NCBI GenBank assembly: GCA_025201865.1
Contig: MU602701.1
Location: 65,101-83,496, forward strand
Direction: 5' to 3'
DNA length: 18,396 nucleotides
DNA from: Ramicandelaber brevisporus
Lineage: Eukaryota > Kickxellomycota > Ramicandelaberales > Ramicandelaberaceae
Shown: piece after piece, positions 7,597-15,470 of the stretch
How positions within the stretch are numbered: position 1 is the stretch's first letter
How the letters are laid out: each line of letters starts with the position of its first letter
Made by a program: the position numbers and the translations under genes
Notes under the pieces: generated by a model
Told to the model about the DNA's origin: nothing
Database searches by the model: none
The model's input: the letters and a program-made list of their open reading frames with translations, nothing else

Positions 7597-8634
7597 ATGT
7601 CGGAGCGCAAAGTGATCAACAAGTACTACGGGCCAGACTTTGATCCGTCCAAGGTTCCCAAAAAGAAGCGACTCAGTAAAGAACAGCGAAAAGCAGCAGC
7701 TGAGGCTTGGAATACAGTTCGAGTCGAAACACCTTTTACTCTACAATGCCTCGCTTGCAACGAATTCATTCCAAAAGGACGCAAGTTCAATGCAAAGAAG
7801 AAGTCTGTAAAGCCAAACAGTGGTTCTACTACAGCTACTTCTTATTCTTCTTCAGCCTCAGCTTTTGTTGATAATGGAGATGATGGTGATGGCGGCGGGG
7901 ATAACTATCTTGGACTAACGGTGCATTACTTTCGGATAAAATGCTCAGGCTGCTCAGCGTTTATCGAGTATAGGACGGATGCGCAGTCGAGGTCGTATGT
8001 GGTGCTGAGTGGTGCAAAGCGAGGTTTGGATGCGTTTGGAGAAAGTGAAAAGCAGCAGAGTCGTGAACTAGCGCAGGCATTGCTTGAGAGGCGGCAGCTC
8101 GGTGAGAAGCGGAAACTTGATGAACGCGACAAGGATGGCAGCAAGGACAGCGTTGATAAGATAACAGATGCTGAACGACGACGAGAAGCAGCCATGCAGA
8201 TACACGCGGAGAATTTGGAGTTGGCAGAGATTCAGAGACAAGCGAAGCGATTGGAGACACTGCAGTCATCAACAGAGACCAAAGTTGACACAGATCCAAA
8301 TGCTCTCACAGAAGAAGAGCAAAGGAGAATAGATGATATCTTTAGTTCAAAAGAGACCGTTGTCGAAAGACAGGTTGACGTGATCAACGGACAGCAGATC
8401 ATTCGCCTCAGGGAAGAGACAAACGCCACAGGTCAAGAGCCACCACGCAAGTTCTTCCGAAAGTCAAAGCCAGTAGCGGATGAACCACAGTCACTACCAC
8501 AATTACCACGATCGCCATCTAAACCTGCATCTGCTGTGAAGATGTCACTCGTGCAGTATTCTTCCGACGAAGAAGAGATGATGAGGATGAAGACTCGAAT
8601 TAGGTTTGTTAAAAGTCTAGTTTACACTATTTAA
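7597..8634 (+). CDS. YJU2: Splicing factor YJU2/CCDC94 (CWC16 family)
   Basis: A 345-residue protein that begins MSERKVINKYYGPDFDPSK, nearly the same as the N-terminus of human CCDC94/YJU2. Yju2 joins the activated spliceosome through the Prp19 (NineTeen) complex, and its N-terminus promotes the first catalytic step near the branch site. The zinc-binding Cys pairs are intact: CLAC (51-54) and CSGC (116-119), with GRKFNAKKK and YFRIKCSGC around them. Two stretches are longer than in human YJU2: a basic insertion at about 23-43, and a Ser/Asp/Gly-rich insertion at about 73-102 between the Cys pairs. Residues 145-260 are charged and helical, and the C-terminus is Ser/Pro-rich with an SSDEEE patch (322-327). 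The ATG at 7597 is chosen because the family N-terminus starts exactly there. The last 13 residues could instead be intron read-through (8604-8654). Confidence 0.93.
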   Translation: MSERKVINKYYGPDFDPSKVPKKKRLSKEQRKAAAEAWNTVRVETPFTLQCLACNEFIPKGRKFNAKKKSVKPNSGSTTATSYSSSASAFVDNGDDGDGGGDNYLGLTVHYFRIKCSGCSAFIEYRTDAQSRSYVVLSGAKRGLDAFGESEKQQSRELAQALLERRQLGEKRKLDERDKDGSKDSVDKITDAERRREAAMQIHAENLELAEIQRQAKRLETLQSSTETKVDTDPNALTEEEQRRIDDIFSSKETVVERQVDVINGQQIIRLREETNATGQEPPRKFFRKSKPVADEPQSLPQLPRSPSKPASAVKMSLVQYSSDEEEMMRMKTRIRFVKSLVYTI

Positions 8635-8654
8635 GGATAACTACTCTTTTATAG
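8604..8654 (+). other. Possible 51-nt terminal intron in YJU2
   Basis: The sequence starts GTTTGT, has a GATAAC branch-like element, then a pyrimidine run ending TATAG. Splicing would replace the last residues (FVKSLVYTI) by a short serine/threonine-containing tail and move the stop to 8680-8682. No other gene here shows a clear intron, so this is tentative. Confidence 0.25.
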
Positions 8655-8779
8655 CACGACTCTGAGGCTTACCGATATCTAAATGTGTGAGAAAGTATCC
8701 TTGTACTTCTCCAGAGCTCCCAAACATTCCTGTTTAGATGGCTATTAACAAGTCATTTCAAAAGGAAAACAAAGGTTAT

Positions 8780-8785
8780 AATAAA
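8780..8785 (+). terminator. AATAAA polyadenylation signal of YJU2
   Basis: A canonical AATAAA lies about 145 bases after the YJU2 stop and only 12 bases before the 3' end of the convergent Hel2-like coding region, so cleavage should occur at or inside that gene's 3' end. Confidence 0.5.
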
Positions 8786-8796
8786 ATATCAAAGTA

Positions 8797-11415
8797 TTAG
8801 AGACGATTAAAGTCATTCAGCGACATGGTTGCACCGGTGCGCAGCTTGTCCCGTGATGATCCAGTCGCCTTTGGTCCACTAGATTCACTACCCCATGCGC
8901 TTCCACTGCTGCCAGACGATGGTTTTGCTGCTGATGCGGATGTTGCGGATGCAGTTGACGAGCTAAGAGTAGGGAATCCACCGCCCTCTGCTGAATTTGA
9001 TCTAGATACTCTGGATGGTTGCAGCTGTGATGGCTGGATGAACTGCTGTGGCAAAATGACGGCCGGGCGACGATCACCTCTCGAGTTGAGAGCAGAACCA
9101 GCGCCAGTAGTACCGGCTTTCACAACGAGTACCTTGGGGGCAGCCACGACAGAATCGCTAGAGGCAGATGATGGCTGAGAGGGTGGTCGCATTGGCTGGA
9201 GAGACGGGAATCCCGATGAGCTCGACGAAGACACTGCGGCTGGACGAATTGCAGGACTACCAAGAGGCGAGCCGGATGGTGAGTTGCGCGCAGAAGACAC
9301 AGCAGGAGCTAGTACCGGAGGTTTGGCGCTGTATGAGGTGAGTGCCTTTCGGAGCTCATCAATTCGCCGCTTCACCCGCAGATCCTCCTCTAGTGTGCCA
9401 TCTGTTTCATCGAGTAGCATCAAATTAATGACACTCTTGACGGTCTGGTTCAGAACATGGCGCGGGTTGCGGTTCTTGTCTGCAATGGTTGCAGCTGATG
9501 GGGAGACACGGGTGAAGAGCTTCCACAGAGTGTCAATGTATGCTGCGGCAGCCTGTGGAGTGGCAGTAGCCGCACCACCGCCTCGGAGAGTTTCTGTGAC
9601 AGTTTGGAATTCACCAACAAGAGAATCGTCGCCAGAGAAATAAGTGTTGAGACGGTCCATCAATTGACGCTGAGCTTCGCGAATGTGAGGTGGAATGTTG
9701 CGTGCTGGAGATGATGCTATATTGGCTGCTGTCCTTGATTGTGACGATTGTTGTTGCTGTTGCTGCTGTTGCTGATCAGGCTTCTTGGATAGTGTAGGGA
9801 AGCCGGAGCTGGATGCAGACTGAGCGGGCCGAGGTTGCTGAGCAAAAGAGCGTTGAGTCGACTTACCATAGCCAAATCCAACTTGAGGTTTGGATGGTTG
9901 ATTGCGTGAAGATGTCCAGTTTGACTGGCTGCTTGAGCTATTAGAGCTCAGTGTTGGGAACTGAGATGCATCGAGACGGCCACGGGCTCCATGAGTTCCA
10001 ACAGCATGGCGTGCATAGTTTGTGGCATTGCTGATACCACCAGAAGAGGACGATGAGCCGCCAAGTGTGGGGAAGTCGTTGACCAAGTCTGGGACTACTG
10101 GGCCGCTGGGCACTGCTGCTGCGGAGGAAGTTGTTGTGGTTGTAGTGGTTGCTGCGGCTGCTGGCTCGGGCTCAGAGATGCGCAATCTACCAAATCCAGA
10201 TGGGGCGGATACACCAGTGGTGGAGGTGAGCTGGATTTGTCTGCTACGATTGATAGCGGAGCGTTGCTGGCCACCAATGGTAGTGTTTGGATGTTCCTCC
10301 ATTTCGTGAGCCATTAAATCCAATTCATTGGCAAATACAACCAATCTCTGCTCCTTGCATTTTGGATGTTTACAAGTATAGTGTTCTAATGCAAAGTGCT
10401 CCTCCAAGCCTTTTCTGTCCTTGTAATAAATATTGTGCTTTCCAAGATTTCTGCAAATGTGACATTCTTCGTGCTTTTCTCTGCAGTGAGCATACAGTGC
10501 ATCTGAGTCGTAGAATCTAGTGCTGCAGAATCCACATTCGGGATGTCCCTTAAATCCATCTCTGCGGTCGCCGTATATTTTAGCTCCTCCTTTCATGTGA
10601 TGACGGAACTGGGCATGGCTGTACAGGTGATGTTCATGCACAAATACCTTTTTGTGTTTTACACACAGATCGCACATTAACAAGCCATGAGTGTCATAGG
10701 CATGTTTACGCACACTAGCCCACCCATCAAATCCACCTTCTTTGCATCCACTGAATGGGCAGTTGAAGAATAGTGCATACTCGGCTTTATCCTTGGACTG
10801 TTTATCATAGAAATCGATTCCCAGCTTACTATCGTGCATCTCAGCCAGTTTAGACTTGGGGAGTGAGTCCATTTTAGCCTTCAAAATGTCATAGCCACTG
10901 ACTGAGCCATCATCCTTTGACTCAGCCTCAGACTCTGCTGCTTGGACTGCATCATATTCTGCATAAATAACATTGGTAGACTCCACTTTGCAGTAGGGGC
11001 ATTCGTTGCTCTTATAGAGTGAACGTAGACGAAGATTGCATAAATAGCACATGTGGTGGTTGCAAGGTGGAACTGCCACAATCTTCAATGGCTCCGTGCA
11101 AATCACACACACCTCGTGCTCATCGTCACTCACACCATCATTCGATGCATCAATAGCAGTGGTAGTAGCAGCAGTAGTATTAGTAGTCGATGCTGATGCT
11201 GATGCTGATGCTGGTGTCGTGGCATTCGTAGCTGTATTCTTCTGGCTCTTTGCTGCTTGAGACTTCTTCTTGCTGCTGCCTCTGTTTCCACTACCACTTC
11301 CACTACTGCCTGATTTAGCTGCAGCTGCTGGCTTGCTAGTGTCACCAGAGTTGTTACTGTTGTTGCTGTTGCTGCTACTGTTGCTCCCGTTGCGCTGTGC
11401 ACTGTGAGTCTCCAT
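8797..11415 (-). CDS. HEL2: RING-type E3 ubiquitin ligase of the Hel2/ZNF598 family
   Basis: An 872-residue protein, between yeast Hel2 and human ZNF598 in size. Hel2/ZNF598 detects collided ribosomes and ubiquitinates 40S proteins such as uS10, starting ribosome-associated quality control. Residues 1-98 are Ser/Asn/Ala/Thr-rich. The RING is complete: C103, C106, C118, H120, C123, C126, C139, C142. After it come the family's zinc-finger units: C219/C224, C248/C251 with H-rich spacing, C294/C297 with H310/H315, C318/C321, and C348/C353 with H370/H375. GGQQRSAINR-type sequence (381-390) follows the fingers. The C-terminal half is disordered except for a helical block at about 573-700 that looks conserved. 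It carries five FPTL/FPSL motifs (448, 486, 539, 736, 814) and a poly-Gln run (548-556). The start is the first ATG after an in-frame stop-rich leader. The gene converges with YJU2, separated by only 162 bases stop to stop. Confidence 0.94.
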   Translation of the reverse strand: METHSAQRNGSNSSSNSNNSNNSGDTSKPAAAAKSGSSGSGSGNRGSSKKKSQAAKSQKNTATNATTPASASASASTTNTTAATTTAIDASNDGVSDDEHEVCVICTEPLKIVAVPPCNHHMCYLCNLRLRSLYKSNECPYCKVESTNVIYAEYDAVQAAESEAESKDDGSVSGYDILKAKMDSLPKSKLAEMHDSKLGIDFYDKQSKDKAEYALFFNCPFSGCKEGGFDGWASVRKHAYDTHGLLMCDLCVKHKKVFVHEHHLYSHAQFRHHMKGGAKIYGDRRDGFKGHPECGFCSTRFYDSDALYAHCREKHEECHICRNLGKHNIYYKDRKGLEEHFALEHYTCKHPKCKEQRLVVFANELDLMAHEMEEHPNTTIGGQQRSAINRSRQIQLTSTTGVSAPSGFGRLRISEPEPAAAATTTTTTTSSAAAVPSGPVVPDLVNDFPTLGGSSSSSGGISNATNYARHAVGTHGARGRLDASQFPTLSSNSSSSQSNWTSSRNQPSKPQVGFGYGKSTQRSFAQQPRPAQSASSSGFPTLSKKPDQQQQQQQQQSSQSRTAANIASSPARNIPPHIREAQRQLMDRLNTYFSGDDSLVGEFQTVTETLRGGGAATATPQAAAAYIDTLWKLFTRVSPSAATIADKNRNPRHVLNQTVKSVINLMLLDETDGTLEEDLRVKRRIDELRKALTSYSAKPPVLAPAVSSARNSPSGSPLGSPAIRPAAVSSSSSSGFPSLQPMRPPSQPSSASSDSVVAAPKVLVVKAGTTGAGSALNSRGDRRPAVILPQQFIQPSQLQPSRVSRSNSAEGGGFPTLSSSTASATSASAAKPSSGSSGSAWGSESSGPKATGSSRDKLRTGATMSLNDFNRL

Positions 11416-12775
11416 CTTTTTGCTGTTCGATCTTCAAGTTGATCTGCTTTGGTCGCTTGGCGTGATTTTTGACGAGGAAGGGGAAGGAGGAGGAAAAAAA
11501 AAACTGCTGGAAAGAATGTGCTTCGTGATGAGTCTGCCGCTGTTTCTGTTGGTGTTTCTGTTGTTGTTGCTGCTTCGGTTGCTGTTGCTCGTGGCACGAT
11601 GGACTACGATATAACGTGGGAGATATGAGGATAAAAGGCTTTGTATGCTATGTAAAGTATGAAATTCGTGCAAGGCAGCCAAAAGGGACTCAGTCCGCAT
11701 CGCACCTTATATTCAAGTGCAACCAACCGCAGCATCCGCAGTCATTGGACCCCGCTGACACTTCTCCTCCTCCTCTCCTGCTGCTTCTGCTGCTTGCTGC
11801 GCGATTGTCCGTCTATGCATTACTAATCGAGATAGCCCAACATGTACTGTAGTATGGCTACGCAGTTTATGTATATGTGTTTGTGTATGTATGTTTTTTT
11901 TTCTTTCCTTCGATCACATAGTACACAACATGTCATGTGTCTGAAAAGTAATCTTCCCGATTGTTTATGTGTCCACATACACACATATGAACCATTCGTG
12001 TATTAAATTGATCGCGTCATTTGTCTGCTTTCCATTGGTTGGAGAAAAGTGATGCTCATGTTTTTGATTGGAGGGGAGGTCTCGATCCAATCCCAGACCA
12101 TACGATACCAACCCTCGCCTCGCCTCGCTTCCACTCATTTCTTTCTTCGTCCAACCTCGCTTTGCCCGGCTGCTGCATACTACTGTTGCTCCTTCTTTTG
12201 GGCAGCGGCGCACTTTGTATTGTTGCCCAGCTTTTTTGATTTTGATTTTGATTCTGTTTCCATAGTCTTCTACTTTCTTCGCTCTGTGCCCTCATCCCTA
12301 CCCGTATCGACTCGGTACACTTGGCGATATAGTGTGAGTCGTACAGGCCAACAACAAAAAGCCGCATTCCCCGTTCTGCTTTTCTCTCTTGTTGATCCGT
12401 TTGCTCGTTTGGCTCGTTCGGCTCGTTCGTTCAATCGTTCGTTCGCTTGTTCATTCTCTGGTGTTCCTGACTTCGACACTCGACTTTTGAGAAAAAAGAA
12501 ACTCTATTTTTGCTTTGCTCGTCTTGTCACTTGTTGCTTGTCGCTTGTCCTTCGTCCTTGCAGTCTCACTCCCTTTGTCTTCGACTTTGATAGCCGATCG
12601 GACCTACCTCCTTTATCTCCCTCCCTCACTTCCAGTCTCGCCGTCTGCGCCTCTTTCACTCTCATCAACCTCATTTCTCACGCATACTCTCAGCCGTCCA
12701 CAGTTGAACAGTTGAACAGGTAAACAATTGAACAGTTGAACAGTTGAAGAGGAGAGTGTGTCTTTGCAGTTGAAG
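11416..12775. promoter_or_regulatory. Divergent intergenic region, Hel2-like and Opy2-like genes
   Basis: About 1.36 kb without a credible gene. The rightward part (about 12,100-12,700) is strongly pyrimidine-rich on the plus strand, as in long fungal leaders, with TCGTT-type repeats near 12,405-12,450 and GATTTT repeats near 12,237-12,253. An open frame of 224 codons (12049-12723) is a by-product of this base bias. An AGGGG stress-element-like match occurs near 12,071. The region ends in an 8-bp tandem repeat just before the Opy2-like ATG. Confidence 0.5.
12701..12748 (+). repeat. Six tandem CAGTTGAA units
   Basis: Six back-to-back 8-mers. Units 1, 2, 5 and 6 are perfect CAGTTGAA; unit 3 is CAGGTAAA and unit 4 is CAATTGAA. 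A seventh copy (12767-12774) ends one base before the ATG at 12776. The core CAGTTG fits the MYB consensus CNGTTR. Confidence 0.9.
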
Positions 12776-14638
12776 ATGAGAAGTGTTGCTGGCTGTTCGA
12801 AGGGAGTCCTCGCTTTGCTTCTGTTTGCTGCACTCTTTTTGTTCTCATCAGCTGTTGCTCAGCAGCAATCTGGTAATGGAACACAGCTTGACCAGAACGG
12901 GTGTCTCATCTGCTCCGACCCCACAGCTGGAAGTGTAAAGTGTCTTGATGGGTCTCCGCCATCGCTAGTACCACGCACATGCTTGTCATGCTCGTATTAC
13001 AGATGCGACAGTGAGAGCAAGCCTTCCGGGGGTAACACTGTCGTCGTGCCGGCTGCAGTTGGCGGCGCAGGTGGAGCAGTTATATTGATTATAGCCATCT
13101 GGTATATCCATCGCTCAATGCGCAATAAAAAGAAGAAGCAGCAGCAGGAGCTCGAAAAGCAGCAACAACAGCTGAATCAGCAGATTGCAGTTGATGCTAC
13201 TGTCGGTGCATATTATGATCCCACAACAGGCACCAGCATTATTGGCAATACAGTAGTTGGACCCGATGGAGTAATTGTTGGAACAATGGTCGACCCGTCA
13301 ATCGCAGCCCATTCGTATTTGCATGGATACCATCAGCAACAGTCGACTGCAGCCGATGGAAGTCATTTGGCTGGATTCTTGACAGAAAGTAAAGCTCCTT
13401 ATGTAGTTAGACTGGGCTCGTTCTCACTAAATGAGGGATCTCCAGCTGCAATGGCTGCCACCGCGGCTGCTGAGAAGTCTGTCTATGAACGCGGCTATTC
13501 CCATGGCCACGTACTGGGTGGAAACAATGCTCTGGCCAGTGGACACAGCAGTGGAACTCTCAGCCACAATCAATATCCGCCATCTCAGCAGCCAACGTCT
13601 CCTCTGTCGCCTTACGACCCAGCAATGTATCCACACACTCAACATCCATTCGGCAGTAACTCTCCGTCATTTGCTACTCCTGCTCATCTACAACGGTATC
13701 CATCCGGTGCCAGTGGAGTGTCTGGACTAGGCCTGCCTCACCCCGCTGCCATTGCAACGCGATTCAGCACTCAACCATCGATGCACGAAGGGTCATCCAT
13801 GAGGCATCCATCGGGTGTTCCAGCTACTCAACTGCCTACTCAAGAATCGCTAATGTCGCTTGGAGAATTTAGTTTAGCAAGCCATCATGGGGTCAATTCA
13901 AGCACAAATCTGGATCCACACGCACAGGTAGAGGCACAGCGCAGCTGGGCAAGCTCAGTTAGATTCTCCAACTTGTCTGGAATTCAGGCTCAGCTTCGCC
14001 AGCAGCTACAGCAGAAGCAAGAAGGTGGCGGTGGAGGAGGAGGAGGAGGAGGAGGAGATGGAAGTGGACGCAGAAAATCACGCAAGAATAATGGCTGGGA
14101 TGATGAGGAAGATTATTCAGATGACGAAAACTATAACAATGCAGATCCATTCAACAGCCGGTCAAGTGGTAGATTATCCAGAAAGGTGCCCGCTCGCTCA
14201 ATGCCTTCCATCATCTCCAGACCCCAGTCTTCAAAGAGAAAGAGCACAAATGATCCAAAGACTCCAACTCTATCCTCATTCCCCCTGCCTCCGGTTGATT
14301 CGATCCCTCCTCTCTCTACAACCACTGTTCCTTCAATCACTGCCGCAGTAGTCTCCTCAGTAACCGCCTCAACATCCATTGCACAGCCACGGCCCAGTGG
14401 AATTAGCCGATCCAGTGCAGATTCAGACGTGTCTCAAGTGATTGAGTTTGGCAATCCAAGCAGCGGCAATTCGCCCGTGGTGGGAGGCAGACATGTCCAA
14501 AAGTTTACTCCTGCTCGCGTTGCACTGTCTCATTATGAGCCAACAACAGCCGCATCCACTACAATGGCTGCAGTAACAGCTGCACACGATGTTGATATGA
14601 GTCTAATTTGGCAGGGCGGTGCTCTTCCAAAGCCTTAA
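12776..14638 (+). CDS. Single-pass membrane protein with Opy2-like Cys-rich ectodomain
   Basis: A 620-residue protein. Residues 1-28 are a signal peptide (hydrophobic core VLALLLFAALFLF, small residues SAVA before QQ). The short ectodomain (29-87) has six cysteines at 43, 46, 56, 69, 72 and 77, ending TCLSCSYYRC, and one N-glycosylation sequon at N34. A Gly/Ala/Val/Ile-rich membrane segment covers about 90-111 and is followed by a strongly basic stop-transfer stretch (RSMRNKKKK). The long cytoplasmic tail is Gln-, His-, Ser- and Pro-rich, with a Gly run near 417-428, an acidic patch after it and basic Ser-rich segments. The architecture and the CxxC...TCxxCxxxxC pattern resemble fungal Opy2, which anchors Ste50 at the plasma membrane in the HOG osmostress MAP-kinase pathway. 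It has six cysteines where Opy2 usually has eight, so the name is tentative; an unrelated mucin-like surface protein is possible. The start at 12776 is the first ATG and gives the signal peptide. Confidence 0.78.
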   Translation: MRSVAGCSKGVLALLLFAALFLFSSAVAQQQSGNGTQLDQNGCLICSDPTAGSVKCLDGSPPSLVPRTCLSCSYYRCDSESKPSGGNTVVVPAAVGGAGGAVILIIAIWYIHRSMRNKKKKQQQELEKQQQQLNQQIAVDATVGAYYDPTTGTSIIGNTVVGPDGVIVGTMVDPSIAAHSYLHGYHQQQSTAADGSHLAGFLTESKAPYVVRLGSFSLNEGSPAAMAATAAAEKSVYERGYSHGHVLGGNNALASGHSSGTLSHNQYPPSQQPTSPLSPYDPAMYPHTQHPFGSNSPSFATPAHLQRYPSGASGVSGLGLPHPAAIATRFSTQPSMHEGSSMRHPSGVPATQLPTQESLMSLGEFSLASHHGVNSSTNLDPHAQVEAQRSWASSVRFSNLSGIQAQLRQQLQQKQEGGGGGGGGGGGDGSGRRKSRKNNGWDDEEDYSDDENYNNADPFNSRSSGRLSRKVPARSMPSIISRPQSSKRKSTNDPKTPTLSSFPLPPVDSIPPLSTTTVPSITAAVVSSVTASTSIAQPRPSGISRSSADSDVSQVIEFGNPSSGNSPVVGGRHVQKFTPARVALSHYEPTTAASTTMAAVTAAHDVDMSLIWQGGALPKP

Positions 14639-15285
14639 TTCTTTTACATTTTTTCTTTGATCCCTGGTTGGAATAGAGTCAAGAAAATACTTTCCCGTTA
14701 CCACCCTCCCATCTCGATACCTCTGTTTGACCTCAACTCCCGTCTACTACTCGCCACTCGCCATTTACCTTTATACCTTTACACCTTTTTACCTCTAACC
14801 TCTAACCTCGCTTGATACCCCACCGATAACCTTGTCTTTTTTGTTTCTAATTTTTGTGTTTTAAAAGCCGTCTCTCTCTCTTTCTATCTCTCTCTATTTT
14901 TGTATTTGTATTTGATCCACTACTCATCGCAACATCTCACAGTGCAGTTGAACGATGATACCAGGGACAGGCATCTCGCGGGACCTGTGTGCTGTCCCAA
15001 ACCTAACGAGAGTGAAAGCATTTTCAGCGAATGATCAATGAACTTTGTCTGCAGCCTCGGATGAATCTCGGCAATGCCCTTTTGCTGACATATCAATAGT
15101 CATGCCAATAATGGAAACTCTTGGGCACGAGAGGGAGAGGTGAGGAAAAAGTCAACAGTGCTGTTATAACTCGAATAACCATGTGGTCTGGATATCGTTG
15201 GGGTTGGGCAGTTCCGTGAGTGTGGATACCTCTGGTCTGGGTACGATAGCGAGTGTGGATATGTGATTGGGTGGAAGGGGTGTGC

Positions 15286-15293
15286 TATTTATA
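15286..15293 (+). promoter_or_regulatory. TATA-like element of the chitin synthase gene
   Basis: TATTTATA lies 185 bases upstream of the chitin synthase ATG, followed by a second AT-rich element (TTAAATA, 15328-15334). Either would place the transcription start in the CT-rich CTCACTCAC stretch near 15,320-15,370. Confidence 0.35.
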
Positions 15294-15410
15294 TTTTCTT
15301 GACTCCGCCAGAAAAAGGAACACCTCCTTAAATACGAACGCAACCTCTCTGTTGTTCATCGCTCACTCACTTGCTTGCTTGCTCTTTAGCTCACTCACAA
15401 ATCCACTATA

Positions 15411-15434
15411 ACAACAACAACAACAACAACAACA
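15411..15434 (+). repeat. CAA-repeat leader of chitin synthase
   Basis: About eight CAA units lie 37-60 bases before the chitin synthase ATG, almost certainly in the mRNA leader. Such CAA leaders are unstructured and are known in other systems to support efficient scanning. Confidence 0.7.
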
Positions 15435-15470
15435 GCACAACAGCACAGTGGCTTCATCGAGTTCCTAGCC

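Larger units (their letters stand above)
14639..15470. promoter_or_regulatory. 3' flank of the Opy2-like gene and promoter/leader of chitin synthase
   Basis: No gene is seen. The left half is pyrimidine-rich, with degenerate TACCTTT/ACCTCTA repeats (about 14,763-14,810) and CT repeats near 14,871-14,900. An inverted repeat lies at 14964-14998. The right half holds CCAAT (15105-15109), two copies of GAGTGTGGATA (15218-15228, 15251-15261), an AGGGG (15276-15280), TATTTATA (15286-15293) and TTAAATA (15328-15334), then a CAA-repeat leader. Confidence 0.5.

Noticed and set aside
12049-12723. 224-codon plus-strand open frame before the Opy2-like gene
   Set aside because: Its composition (Ser, Phe, Leu, Arg) follows the CT-rich base bias. 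It has no domain and ends in the tandem repeat, so it is better explained as leader or promoter DNA.
15215-15390. Leader intron of chitin synthase (GTGAGT at about 15215 to CTTTAG at about 15389)
   Set aside because: The TATA-like elements lie inside it, so the donor is probably upstream of transcription. No independent support was seen.
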